Part shown: positions 11,246 to 23,039 of the stretch, piece after piece
How the letters are laid out: each line of letters begins with the position of its first letter
Numbering within the stretch: the stretch's first letter is position 1
DNA from: Leuctra nigra
Taxonomy: Eukaryota > Arthropoda > Insecta > Plecoptera > Leuctridae
Assembly: GCA_934045905.1 (NCBI GenBank)
Contig: OW203768.1
Span: 8,584,316-8,648,315, forward strand
DNA length: 64,000 nt
Direction: 5' to 3'
Position numbers and translations under genes: made by a program
Notes under the pieces: generated by a model
Database searches by the model: none
The model's input: only the letters and a program-made list of their open reading frames with translations
What the model was told of the DNA's origin: nothing

Positions 11246-12463
11246 CTTTGTGAGAATATCTGCATAATGAAGCTTCCTCTCCAATGCAGGATTGTACGTC
11301 GTAATCGCGAAAATATTGTCCTTTCCTTCCGCTTGGTAAAGATCCGCACAGAAGACGGCCCAAAACTCGATACAAATCTTAAAGATCTCCATCTCCTCAA
11401 CTTCCGATATCAGGACTAGATAACAGAGCCCAGTGTAAAATTGATTCTTATCAACTTGTTCGATGACGGTAGCGTGCTCTTTAAGCAGAGTGCAGAGGAA
11501 CAGAGCGAGGTTCTGGATGAAGTTCTGCTCTTTGTCAGCGCCGGCTGCGTAGGCGTCTCTAATGTTGGTCGACAGCGGAATCATGACCTGAAGCTGCGCC
11601 ATGGTTTGCGTGTACAGACTCACGAATACCTCGTTCTTCTTCAAGTCCGGATGGCTGATGCCCGCGATCTCCGTCAAACACTTCAGCGTGACGTTGCGAA
11701 ACATCGGGACGTTGAGGAACTTGGTGATCAGCAGAGTGATGAGCGACGTCTCGAAGATGTAGCCCAGCGGGATCCAGTTGAGGAAGCGAAGCAGCGTCTC
11801 TAGAGTCGCCTCCACGAGAGGAGCATTCTGAGACGTCTCCAACACGAGCTGACAGAGTTCGAAGATTTGCGCAAACTCGCTGCACATCGTGTCCTTCATG
11901 TACTTGGTTTTGGCCTGCGTCATCTGACCCCGAGAGAAGTCGTACACATCCTCGCTTAACAGTTTGAATATCGCCATGTTATTCTGACAGATGCTTTCGT
12001 TCGTTTTACTCGCACCGACAATGTCCGGGATGAAAGACTTCCAATTCTTCGGCCATTCCCGCTTCAGAACTTGAACGAGAATTATGTTTAGCTTGTTTAA
12101 GAAAGTCCTTTCCTTTTCCATCGTCGCAGGATCTGAAGAAGCTTTGATGATCAAACCGACTATGAACTTCTTGATTCCTTCGCACTGAGCCCTCGGCAAA
12201 ATGTTCCACCGCGTCTTGATCACTTGCTCCAAAATCTGAAGAGCGTAATATTTGGTATGCGGATTGCTCGAGTTCTCCAGCATTTCGCTGACTTTTGTGT
12301 AGGACTCAGGTTTTTCTTTCAACCTTGTGAGGGTCTCCTGGGCAATACGCTGCTGATCGCCGTAACCGGAGTACAAACATCCGATCATGGTGTCGAGTAG
12401 ATTGACGTCCAGCGGCTGATTGAAGTCCAGAAGCTTAGTTGCAGCTTCGGTGATGGAGCTCAT
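11246..12463 (-). CDS. XPO1: Exportin-1 exon A with start codon, copy 1
   Basis: 406 codons, from the ATG at 12463 (context ACCACCATGAGC) to donor AAAG|GTTAGT. Exportin-1 is the Ran-GTP-dependent receptor that carries leucine-rich NES cargo out of the nucleus. Visible landmarks are the importin-beta N-terminal region (QQRIAQETLTRLKEKPESY, HTKYYALQILEQVIKTRW), CEGIKKFIVGLIIKASSDP, then ETLLRFLNWIPLGYIFET and LNVPMFRNVTLKCLTEIAG, all highly conserved CRM1 blocks. The frame is open 20 codons further upstream, but a splice acceptor TGTGCCCAG just before CCCAACGC suggests that stretch is partly intron and partly 5' UTR. A non-coding first exon therefore lies further right, perhaps near 24.4 kb. 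Confidence 0.97.
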
Positions 12464-12624
12464 GGTGGTAAAGGCGTAACTAGCGTTGGGCTGGGCACAA
12501 AAATTGATACCTAGAACAACCAATAATTCGATTAGATTAGATTAGTTTAACCCCGTCAACGACGAGTGTATATTGCGCACATTAGTTTTAACTTTTAACT
12601 TTGTTGATTATATGGAGGACATAG

Positions 12625-12890
12625 GGAGGAGTCGAACTAACTGGCCCGATCCGGGGGAGTCCAGTACTGGTGAGAAGGCCAGGCCGGAATGGGGACGGAC
12701 CGGGGGGGCGTGAGGGTTCGGGCTAGCGGGACCCGATTTCAGTGGGATCACCATCTCGAGGGGGAAGGCCGGCCCGAGGGGACCACAATTTCAAGGGAGC
12801 ACATGGGTAGGTCGACCCTGGCTGCTCTTTGTCTGGGCCTCACCTCTGACCTATCCAGCATGGGTAGCCCTTAAAGGAGGGCAACGGGCA
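12625..12890. other. GC-rich unrecognised block upstream of XPO1
   Basis: About 265 bp, much richer in G+C than its surroundings, with runs such as CCGGGGGAGTCCAG and GGACCGGGGGGGCG. It lies between the XPO1 start exon and the palindromic element at 12912. One 61-codon plus-strand frame (12689-12874) has no features I recognise. It might be a fragment of a GC-rich retroelement or part of a regulatory region. Confidence 0.3.
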
Positions 12891-13180
12891 AAAACTAAAA
12901 ATTTACCATAAGGGTCATTCCAGAGGATTTCACTCAAATAAAATACATTTTGACCTCGACCGACCCAGATTTTGATGAAACTTGGTACACTTGTTTAGAT
13001 TAGTTATGTAATTAATCTAATTTTTTTTTGTTTTTTTTACTCAAAAAGTTCAAAAGTTATAGAGGGTTGAAATTTGGGGCTTTTTCACCCCCGCGCGGCT
13101 GGTCGCTATCATTTTAAGGTAGCACAACTGATATCTCATATCTTCCAAATAAGCCTATTTTTGGCAGAGGTATCAATAAT

Positions 13181-13709
13181 CTAGTGGAGCGGTCGCTCCA
13201 CGCTAGCCAAGTCGTACGGCGCGCACACTCTCATATAAAGGCTGGAGCAAACCCACTTTTACTGTAAGCATCGAAGTGGCATTTTCGGCCTACTGGATCT
13301 CAAAATTGGGAAATCTCACATTGTTGCGAAATATCTTAATTTCGAGCTATGGCCCACCCCACCACATATACCAAATTTGGGAGCAATAGGTTACGCCCTT
13401 TGCGAGCTAGAGGGCCGTGAAAACCGTGAAATTGTACGGCTTTCAGATAATAATAATAATGATGATGATTCATCTTCCAATAAATTCCGCGGTCTCCGCC
13501 ACAGCCTAAACGGCTGGGCCGATTGATCTGAAATTTTCACCACGTATCCAGTTTGTCTGCCTGAAGATACCTTGCCCTTATGAATTTTTTGTGCCGCCAT
13601 TTTGAAACCGGAAGTGACGTCATATCTCAAAAACGGCTTGACCGATCAGAACGAGATTTGCGCCAATCGATTCAGACTGTCCTCTATATGAAATATCAAT
13701 AGTCAAAAT
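13181..13709 (+). repeat. Family X repeat, partial copy
   Basis: Starts CTAGTGGAGCGG, containing the 18-bp palindrome GTGGAGCGGTCGCTCCAC. A promoter-like CTCATATAAAGG follows, then a block with CCGCCATTTTGAAACC and CCGGAAGTGACGTCAT. It ends where a second, longer copy begins at 13710. Every copy in the window is preceded by AT. Confidence 0.8.
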
Positions 13710-13898
13710 CTAGTGGAGCGGTCGCTCCACGCCAGCCAAGTCGTACGGCGCGCACACTCTCATATAAAGGCTGGAGCAAACCCACTTTTACTGTAAGCAT
13801 CAAAGTGGCATTTTCGGCCTACTGGATCTTAAAATTGGGAAATCTCACATTGTTGCGATATATCTTAATTTCGAGCTATGGCCCACCCTACAACATAT

Positions 13899-15362
13899 GG
13901 GTCATTCTCCCAATCTTTTAATAATCAGGGTTTGAGAATTTAAAAAATTAAAGTTGATAAATGACCAAGTTTTATTGTGATACATGATCATTGTACAATT
14001 ACAGTCTTATGTTTGAACATTTGCACTCAACATTTTTAAGTGCTTAAAAAATAATCGGGGTATTAGTGTATCGAAATGCGAAATAATGTAATTACCGTCC
14101 CGGTAACATGATAGAGAATTACAAATTACTGAAGCAATATATTATTGAAGTGGCAACTAGAAAGTGACACTGAGTACTAATACTAACATTAAAAAAATAC
14201 AATTACCACATAAATTGCAAAGTTACAAACATTATCGTGATTTGAAGCATGTTTTCGTCCGGAAACTTAAATCGTAGGTGTTAAATTCACTCTCACACAC
14301 ATTAGACAACTAGCATTCAATTCAAAACAATTTTTACTGATAGTTCTTTAGAGACATAATAATAAAAAAATATATAATAACTAGCAAATTGAGCTTAGTT
14401 TTAGTGATATAAGCATAATAAGGAGTAGGACGGTAATTACGGTAATTACACCGAAGAGTAAGGAAAGATTATAACACATTCCTTAGCAAACAATCTAGTT
14501 GAAGATGGTTTGTGACTTCAAAATGTCTCAATGAAATAGGTTTTGGTGGTTCCAACAGTTACCGTCCACAAAATGTAATTACCGTCCTATTTCAATTAAT
14601 AGTTATCCGGACGGTAATTACAAGGACGGTAATGACAAATTAGCAAGTTTTTTTTTTCTTTTTAAGTTTGGTTAAAGCTGACGAGCTGGCAAACTACATA
14701 AACAATATATGGTTTTGATAGGACATATCTTAAAAAATATTTCAGCTCTATAACAGTAATAGCAATTGCTTAAACCTACTGGACGGTAATTACATTCTTA
14801 AGTATTTCCAACATTTTTCAGCACATCTTTTTATGTATTTTTCGAAATATGTCACTCAGCTTTAAGAATCTGGCTTCTCTGAGATCAGTGCAGTGTGGCC
14901 AACCACTTAAAAATAAATTCCCTTTCAAATGTCACTGCTGAATAAGGAACAGCTCATGAAATATATTGTGGACGGTAATTTCACTCAATTGGACGGACAG
15001 CTATGTACATGAATTTATTGTAATTATTCTATACATCCTAAATGATTCATGTTATTAGTTTTGGAAAGCCTGTAAAAAATACTACAGAAATAGATTTTAC
15101 TGAAATTTATTTGAGTGGAAATACAAATCGCAATTTGCATTCAAACGTAGAGATTTCCGAACCGGACAGCGGACGGTAATGACATTTTGACTTTCAACGG
15201 CCTAGCAGAAAACCTTCCGATCACCAATTGTACAAACATGCCATTGTCTATTGTAGGAAAAAACTTGAAGAATTTTATAAAAAATATTTGGGGCAATTTG
15301 AGCAAAAAATTTAGAAGATACAGCTTCCGGACACAGATATTAAAAGATTGGGAGAATGACCC
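13899..15362. mobile_element. TIR element with ACGGTAATTAC motif cluster
   Basis: Inverted ends GGGTCATTCTCCCAATC(TTTTAATA) of about 24 bp are flanked by ATAT (13895-13898 and 15363-15366). Comparison with unbroken X copies confirms the insertion. The TIR start and the 4-bp duplication match the larger element 12912-21503, so both probably used related transposases. The interior holds about ten copies of RGGACGGTAATKAC in both orientations (14091, 14430, 14441, 14577, 14611, 14625, 14781, 14971, 15171). No transposase frame is seen. Confidence 0.8.
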
Positions 15363-16596
15363 ATATACCAAATTTGGGAACAATAGGTTACGCCCTTTGC
15401 ACGCTAGAGGGCCGTGAAAACAGTGTTTTAGGGCGGTTTTAATCAGTAATAATCATAGTAGTAGTAGTATAGTAGTAGTCTCCTGGAATTCAAATCCGGT
15501 CAACAGGCCACAGCCTAAACGGCTGAACCGATTGATCTCACATTTTTACCACGTGTGCACTTTTGGCATCTGATTTAACCTTCACCCCATGAATTTTTTG
15601 TGCCGCCATTTTGAAACCGGAAGTGACGTCATATCTCAACAACGGCTGGACCGATTGGAACGAAAATAGCGCCAAACGATTCGGACGGTCATCTATATGG
15701 ATTATCAATAGCAACAGACTAAAATTTATGTTAACGAAACCGGAAATGACGTCATGAAATTTAATTCATCGATTGGCATTTCGGCAACAAATTTGATTCA
15801 ATTATTTTGATATTTATGTAACGTATGTTCTTTTGTGATTTTATTTGACTTGATATAAAACCAACCGGAAGCCGCCATTTTGAAACCAGAAATGACATCA
15901 TATCTTAATAACGTCTTAATAGATTTAAACGAAACCAACGCTAAACAATTTAGACGGTCAAATTTATGTATTATCATCAATAATATTTGCAGTTTCCCAT
16001 ACTGAAACCGGAAATGACGTCACACACTTTAAAAATCTCACAAATTTACATTTTGATGCAATAAATATACTATTTGAGACTGCTTATAATAAAATGTAAT
16101 CATGTTTAAATTATAATTCAAGAGGTCAGTGATTTCAGCAGCCATTTTGAAATCGGAAGAAACGTAATATCTCGAAAACTGGTTGACAGATCGGTATGAA
16201 ACTAGTGCCAAACGATTCGGAAGGCCATCTCTATGGAATAGGAACAGTCAAACTAGAATATTCCTATTTATGAGGCCGGAAATGACGTCATTCAAATTTA
16301 TAAATCATTATAATCCCCTCCTAGATACAATAAATACATATTCAGAAAGCTAAAAATGATACACATCATTTATAGTTATAAATTCTATGTGGCAGTGCAG
16401 AAAGTTCAGCGGCCATTTTGAAAACCGACGTGTTGCCATATCTCGGAACTGGGTTGACTGATTGGAATGAAACCTTTGTTTTTTTCATGAGAATAACCAA
16501 ATTGTAAAGGGTAATTTTTTTTAAAGGATTTAGTAATTGTTCATGTGATATGTGTCACACGTAAGTTGTAAGAATAAACTAAAAAAAGTAGTGATA

Positions 16597-16945
16597 TCCC
16601 CATAAAAAACACTCCGTGTAATTCTGCACTGAAAAGTAGTGATATCAAAAAATCAGCCAAGTCAAAACTTTATTTGAAAATCAAAAAATACTTGGCGCAT
16701 CGTTTTTTTTAGGGCATTATAGGTATACTATGTATGTATATTTCTGTATAATTTATAATTGGCTTATACTTCCAAGCTATTTATGTACACGATGCGCCAA
16801 ATATTTTTTGATTTTCAAATAAAGTTTTGACTTGGCTAATTTTTTGATATCACTACTTTTCAGTGCAGAATTTTTAGATTTCATTATTTTTTTTAAGTTG
16901 AAGAGACTTGGCTGGTATTTTTACAAGGAGTGTTTTCTTATGGAG
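16597..16945. repeat. Terminal hairpin of family X
   Basis: Inverted halves carry ACACTCCGTGTAA, AAAAGTAGTGATATCAAAAA and CTTGGCGCATCG, and meet around a short unique centre near 16760. It is homologous to the TIRs of 97-1376 and 20105-20983 but shorter. The left end follows TA; the right end has diverged. Confidence 0.65.
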
Positions 16946-17419
16946 TCACTATTTACACGATACTGTGAAATATGAACAACTTCTCGTGTCTAGATTTTGA
17001 GATATTGCAGTTATAAATTCCTATTTTTAACATTAGTCTTATGGGGGCCATTAAAATCATGACGATTACCATGCTATTTTTGAGTTTTGAATTTTACTGA
17101 GGTTCAACATTTTTTCAAAAAACTGATTTCTAGATAGATAGTTGGACATTCTATTAGGGAAAAAATTAAAAACAATGCCAACGTGTGCTATTTTAAAAGT
17201 TATAAGCCAAAAACTAAATGATTTCCCTATACCTCCTGTGTTACAGTTTTGTTCATTCTCGAAAGGCAATAAATTGAAACCTCGCTATACGACAGGGGTT
17301 GCAAGTTAAATGAAATTTTATGATTCATTTATACTTAAATATAGTTGAAATGTAGGAAAACGTTTTCTGAACTTGTAATTTCAGGATTTTTTTTTTTTGT
17401 ATATGTATAATGAAGGTAC
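16946..17419. other. Unassigned AT-rich sequence in the transposon nest
   Basis: No gene seen. Part of this stretch (about 17160-17215, with TAGCACACGTTGG in inverted sense) resembles 26780-26830, so it includes another low-copy repeat. Confidence 0.4.
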
Positions 17420-17643
17420 TACCTTAATTAATTTTGAGGGTTGTATGAGAGCTACAGAGCTCAAAAAAAATGCATTTGAAAGGTAAGAACATGATCTGCA
17501 TGAATATGTATTTTAACTTGACACTATGTTGACTGGTATTTAATTATGATTTTTCCCATCTACATTTTCAAAAACGACCCTAGGGGAAAAACATATTTTT
17601 GGGGGGGGGTTGATTTTTTTTTTAAATTACAAAACATATGTGC

Positions 17644-17837
17644 ATGACTATGTGTGCCAAATTTCAGGACTGGCCCTCCAGAACTTTTTATTATATATGT
17701 ATATTTAGTGAGAATCATCAGTTTCGAAGCATCGTTCACCATGACTATGTGTGCCAAATTTCAGGACTGGCCCTCCAGAACTTTTTATTATATATGTATA
17801 TTTAGTGAGAATCATCAGTTTCGAAGCATCGTTCACC
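17644..17837 (+). repeat. 97-bp tandem duplication
   Basis: Two adjacent copies of a 97-bp unit starting ATGACTATGTGTGCCAAAT (17644 and 17741), nearly identical. The matching sequence in the right arm of the palindrome (about 21025-21120, inverted) has only one unit. The duplication therefore arose in the left arm after the palindrome formed. Confidence 0.85.
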
Positions 17838-17915
17838 TGCAATATGACAAACTTATAGGTTACTTTCTTCCTGTAAAATTAATCAAAATGGTTAGGTGAC
17901 TTCTAGTTCTTTACC

Positions 17916-18319
17916 TTACTGCAGCAAATGATTTCTAAGCCCTGTAGTTGCATTGCTTGTGTCTGCAGCTGACAATACATAGGTATGTCGGCCGGTTGCA
18001 GTAGTTGCGTCAGCCAACGATAAAACTTTATCGAGATGCACTTGTAGCTGGTCTGGTTGAGTGGGGTAGAAGTAAGAAGGTGCTGGTCCATGGGGGTGGA
18101 GGAAACTAACTTTCAGTTCACTTGTGCTAGATAGTTTTTGCAAAACACATGCAAGCCACCAGTCTCCATCACAAAACTACGTACATCGTCAAAGGCAAAT
18201 GTGTGGGTTTGAATGTCAATCACGCAATCTTCATCACTATCCTCACTGGCATTTACTTGATCTTCTTCCTCAGCAACATATACAGTGATTGATTCATCAG
18301 ACAGAGAAAATGGTTTCAC
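17916..18319 (-). pseudogene. Left-arm copy of an unrecognised acidic protein fragment
   Basis: Minus-strand frame 18319-18113 encodes KPFSLSDESITVYVAEEEDQ, an acidic run, then HTFAFDDVRSFVMETGGLHV and a stop after YLAQVN. A second frame (18143-17916) continues with SFLHPHGPAPSYFYPTQPDQ and LSLADATTATGR. The two frames overlap by a shift, so the gene is broken or spliced. The same two frames recur inverted at 18712-19115. It is probably the remains of a transposase or captured exon; I cannot name it. Confidence 0.45.
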
Positions 18320-18711
18320 ATTCGAAGATGCCAGTGACTACGGAAGAAATGCTAGTTATTTTAAGGAGTTAAACCGTTCTTTCAGTACAGCAGCATTTTC
18401 TTGTATTTCTTCATCCGATACAAATGCAAATGTAACGGTCCACATATTTTATGCTGCCCACTGGTATAAGTCAATCGGAGTCATTATCTGATCATCACAT
18501 GGCTTCTGTAAGCTTGCGCTTGCCAAATTACATTTTATTGTTCCGTCACAAGGCCACTTTCCATGCGACGTAGCAAAGAAATGCCATTCTGCTGAAGAGT
18601 TGAAAGACTTTTTGATGATGACATAAGTTGACAAAGATTTTCTTGTGCTGTAGGTACTGAAAGAATGGTTTAACTCCTTGAGGTTTCCATGCATTTCTTC
18701 CACTGGCATCT

Positions 18712-19115
18712 TTGAATGTGAAACCATTTTCTCTGTCTGATGAATCAAACACTGTATATGTTGCTGAGGAAGAAGATCAAGTAAATGCCAACGAGGATAG
18801 TGATGATAGTGATAGTGATGATTGCGTGATTGACATTCAAACCCACACATTTGCCTTTGACGATGTACGTAGTTTTGTGACGGAGACTGGTGGCTTGCAT
18901 GTGTTTTGCAAAAACTATCTAGAACAAGTGAACTGAAAGTTAGTTTCCTCCACCCCCATGAACCAGCACCTTCTTACTTCTACCCCACTAAACCAGACCA
19001 GCTACAAGTGCATCTCGATGAAGTTTTATCATTGGCTGACCCAACTACTGCAACCGGCCGAACATACCTACGTATTGTCAGCTGCAGATATAAGCAATGC
19101 AACTACAGGGCTTAG
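18712..19115 (+). pseudogene. Right-arm copy of the same acidic protein fragment
   Basis: Plus-strand frames 18712-18936 (KPFSLSDESNTVYVAEEEDQ ... HTFAFDDVRSFVTETGGLHV) and 18906-19115 (SFLHPHEPAPSYFYPTKPDQ, LSLADPTTATGR) mirror the left arm at high identity. The right copy has an extra DSDS in the acidic run and scattered substitutions. The head-to-head arrangement is part of the larger palindrome. Confidence 0.45.
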
Positions 19116-19168
19116 AATTCATTTGCTGCAGTAGTAAAGAACTAGAAGTCACCTAGAATCATTTTAAT

Positions 19169-20983
19169 CTAGTGGAGCGGTCGCTCCACCCAGCCAAGTC
19201 GTACTGTACACTCACACTCACTCAACATACCGTAAATGCCTATATAAACTGAGGAGCAGACCAACTCCTTTTACTGTAAGCAACAACATGGCATTTTCGG
19301 CCTACTGGATCTCAAAATTGAAAAATCTCACATTGTTGCGAAATAACTTAATTTCGAGCTATGGCCCACCTGACAACATATACTAAATTTGGGAACAATA
19401 GGTAGGTAATGCCATTTGTGGGCTAGAGGGCCGTGAAAACAGTGAAATTACACCCCTTTTAAAACCTATCTGATGATGATAATGATAATGATATCAGGAA
19501 ACACCGCTATCACCGCCACAGCCTAAACGGCTTAGCCGATCGATCTGAAATTTTTACCACATGTGCACTTTTGGCGTCTGAGGTGCCTTTTTATAAAACC
19601 AACCGGAAGGCGCCATTTTGAAACCGGAAGTGACGTCATATCTCGAAAACGACTACACTGATCGGAATAAAACTATCGCCAAATGATTCAGACGGTCATC
19701 TTTATGGAATATCAATAGTCAAAATATACATTTACTATTACCGAAACCGGAAATGACGTCATAAAAATGAAGAATCAGACTTGAATCACCTCTTACTACA
19801 ATAACTACAAATTCAGAAGGCTTATAATGATACATAACATTTATAGAAATAAATTCTAGGTGGCTGTAATTTCAGCCGCCATTATGAAAACCGGAAGTGA
19901 AGCCATATCTCGAAAACGGCTGGACCTTTTGGAACAATGCTTTCGCAATTCTTCATGGAATATCAAAATAAGCTTATATTTAGCACCAAACACTTTTTTT
20001 CGTAGTAACCAATTCGAAAATGGCCTATTTTTTTAAAGGAATTAGTCATTGTTGCTCCGATATGTGTTAAAAGTTGTGTAAATAAACTAAAAAAACTAGT
20101 GATATCCCCATAAAAACACTCCGTGTAAAAATACCAGCCAAGTCTCTTCAACTACAAAAAAATAGAAGAAATCTAAAAATTCAGCACTGAAAAGTAGTGA
20201 TATCAAAAAATGGGCCAAGTCAAAACTTCATTTTAAAAATAAAAATATACTTGGCGCATCGTTTTTAAGGGCATTATAGGTAGTGTTGTGAGTGGAGAAA
20301 TTTCTCGAGAAGGAGAATTTTCTCCGAGAAATTCTCCGAACAAAATTCTCCGGAGATTTTTTTTTCAAACTTACATTTATGCAAAGGATATGAAATAAAT
20401 TATCAAAGAAGTAACCTGAATGATATTAACCAGATGTAACTTATAAGTTACCTACCTATGTTATATAGATGATTGTACCTATACTGTTCATGATTGATTG
20501 AAACATACTTTTCAAATATTTGCCGCCTTCCATTACAACAGCCAATGGAAAGAGAACTTCACTTAGTATAGACAAATTCTCCATCAGAGAAATGTCTCTT
20601 GATATTTCATTAAAAAAAGCTCCAGAAAATTCTCTATCAAAGAAATTTGTCTTGATATTTGGTAGAAAAAAAATTCTCCGAAAATTCTCAATAGGAGAAA
20701 TTTCTCAAGAAATTTCCCGAGAAATTTCTCCAAAAAAAAATTCTCGAGAAATTTACAACACTAATTATAGGTATACTATATAATTAGGTGCATTTGATTT
20801 TCGGCATACTGTTTATATACCTACTCGATGCGCCAAGTATATTTTTATTTTTAAAATGAAGTTTTGACTTGGCCCATTTTTTGATATCACTACTTTTCAG
20901 TGCTGAATTTTTAGATTTCTTCTATTTTTTTGTAGTTGAAGAGACTTGGCTGGTATTTTTACACGGAGTGTTTTTTATGGGGA
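19169..20983 (+). repeat. Family X repeat inserted in the right palindrome arm
   Basis: Complete-looking copy: palindromic head at 19169, GACGTCA blocks near 19630, 19755 and 19895, AATAAACTAAAAAAACTAG, and a terminal hairpin 20105-20983. The left arm shows the uninterrupted site (CATTTTGATTAATTTTAC, read inverted), which fixes the insertion between AT and TTAATTTTAC. A hAT MITE is nested in the hairpin. Confidence 0.8.
20281..20763. mobile_element. hAT MITE (TSD ATTATAGG)
   Basis: TAGTGTTG/CAACACTA ends with an exact 8-bp duplication ATTATAGG (20273-20280 and 20764-20771). Both ends are packed with palindromes GAGAAATTTCTC and TTCTCGAGAA. The 483-bp element inserted into the terminal hairpin of the X copy 19169-20983. 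Confidence 0.92.
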
Positions 20984-23039
20984 TTAATTTTACAGGAAGA
21001 AAGTAACCTATAAGTTTGTCATATTGCAGGTGAACGATGCTTCGAAACTGATGATTCTCACTAAATATACATAAAAAAAAGTTCTCGAGGGCCAGTACTG
21101 AAATTTGGCACACATAGTCATGCATATGTTTTGTAATTTTTAAAAAAAAATCAACCCCCCAAAAAAATAAGTTTTTCCCCTAGGGTCGTTTTTGAAAATG
21201 TATGGGAAAAATCATAATTAATACCAGTCAACAAAGTGTCAAGTTAAAATACATATTCATGCAGATCATGTTCTTACCTTTCAAATGCATTTTTTTGGAG
21301 CTCTGTAGCTCTCATACAACCCTCAAAATTAATTAAAATTATAGCCCCAAATTTCAACCCTCTATAACTTTTGAACGCTTTGAGTAAAAATTAAAAAAAA
21401 AAAATGGGTTACTTATATCACTATTTTAAGCAAGTGTACCAAGTTTCATCAAAATCTGGGTTGGTCGAGGTCAAGAGGTGAGTGAGATCCCCTGGAATGA
21501 CCCATAATTCCTATTATATTATATATATCTTTAAGACATACGCGAAGGTATTAATTCTATTAATGGTAGTGAAAGCAGGAGACCGAAAGACGTAATTTTA
21601 ATCGCAGTTCTATGCAAAGGATTTTAGTCCCATAAGGAATAAGCTGGGCACAAAATGTCCGTTGGGAACATAGGAGAACCAAAATAGAAAGAAAAAAACG
21701 AAGCCCTGATATATATTAAGCGGAATGTTTTCTTTATTTTACCTCTCCTCAAAATTTTTGTAGCTCTGACCATTGAGCTGTAATTAAATAATTACTAGGT
21801 TGATTAACCGAGAATGCTGCACTTTTTATGGTACAGATTCAGCGCTGAGTAATCTCCCCGCCTCCTCGATACACGATGCCTTGTTTTGACTGCGCACTCA
21901 GCGATAAGACGTCGTTGGGTCGTGGACACTTGAAACTTTAAATGTCCTAATATAAATATTTCAATGGTTGTGTTGAATGTGTCATTCGTCAGTCATTCAT
22001 AACTCGACTACTGAGGAATGTGAGAGAGAGAGATGCATCTGCAAAATCCGCCTACTTGCTTGCACGCCTACTCGCTCGCTGTACAGCACCGCTCAAGAAA
22101 AGTTCATCGTATAGCGAAAATTCTCAGCGCTTTAGATGCAGTCTACTCAACAATTATTATTGTTTATTGAAATACCTTCTGCACATTTACACTTATGTAT
22201 TATTACCTATTAACATGGTGTTATGGAAATGTAATCTTTTTTAAGATTCTGACCGTTGCCGCCCTTTAAGATGAGCATGCTCGCCGGCGTAGCTGCAGTG
22301 GATCATTGGCCAGCACAAACCTCACCACCGCGCTAAGGTGGCAGCCGTCAGGGGGCAATAATTCGAGATTTAAACAAAATCTATTACCTTACGTACAAAA
22401 CTATTGCCTCCGAGATCGATTCTTCTACTTTATACCAACATGGTGGGCTAGCAAGCACATTAGGTAGGTACCTACTGCATTTAACAAGATAAAAAGCGGA
22501 GAGTTTTATGTTAGGTAGGTACCTAAGACTTTAGAACTGCCTCATCTGAATGGAACAGAGCTCTTTCTATGTGTGGAGGAATGCTATGGTTCTATGGCTA
22601 TGGGGATGACATGGTTATTGGCTCGTCCACACACAAAATAGTCACAATCAACAAGTGGTAAATTTACGGTGATCACATTAAACCTAACAATTGAAGTGTT
22701 GCACCTCTGAACGTTGCTCAATTTTGACCTTGGTTTATGATCTTGTAGGTCCGAACGCAGACAATAGCCATGACTCGAAAGAGGTGGCACACCTTGATGG
22801 TAGTACTAGACTTAAAAGAGTATGCACAGTAAGCATCCGTTGCTTGCAACGGAAATGACCGAAAAGGATAGCACATGGAATACAAATGGGATAGCATTGT
22901 AGGGATATGAATTGCAGCAAGTGTTTTGTCTTACTCAATTGGTTTGAGGGTGAAATCCATGAAATGCTGATACCTACTTTAAAACATCATTTTTCAAATG
23001 TGCAAAATTATTAGGCTTGATTAATTCAACCCTATAAGG

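Larger units (their letters stand above)
1..15170. repeat. Long direct repeat, copy 1 (XPO1 5' half)
   Basis: Every base read here recurs in the same orientation at 48830-64000, offset 48829 up to about 5170 and 48830 after it. Differences found by eye, copy 1 to copy 2: T1033C, G1875T, A3158C, T5052C, one inserted C in copy 2 at about 54000, and G6881A. Base 1 lies inside a transposable element (the tail of family X), so it is the window edge and not a natural boundary. The repeat presumably continues to the left. Confidence 0.97.
13710..16945 (+). repeat. Family X repeat, long copy split by a nested element
   Basis: Starts with the same palindrome and shows the same sequence order as 47262-50205: head, several degenerate CCGCCATTTTGAAACC / GGAAATGACGTCA blocks (about 15600, 15730, 15870, 16010, 16140, 16275), then AATAAACTAAAAAA and a terminal hairpin 16597-16945. 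A 1,464-bp element at 13899-15362 interrupts it. Ungapped copies show the empty target as CAACATATACC. No coding frame is evident. Confidence 0.75.
12912..21503. mobile_element. Composite palindromic DNA transposon with 4-bp TSD
   Basis: The ends GGGTCATTCCAG (12912) and CTGGAATGACCC (21503) are inverted and flanked by ATAA on both sides (12908-12911 and 21504-21507). The inverted match covers about 170 bp at the outer ends. It resumes at 17420-17890 against 21345-20984, and again at 17890-18400 against 19167-18650. The underlying element is thus a large palindrome whose arms were later split by family-X repeats: 13181-16945 in the left arm, 19169-20983 in the right. Four-bp TSDs with long TIRs suit Sola- or Chapaev-type elements, but I cannot identify the transposase. 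Confidence 0.7.

Noticed and set aside
11441..12209. Open frames opposite or out of frame with XPO1 exon A
   Set aside because: They are shadows of a conserved coding exon and have no features of their own; the same holds at 60271-61039 and opposite the LRP2 exons.
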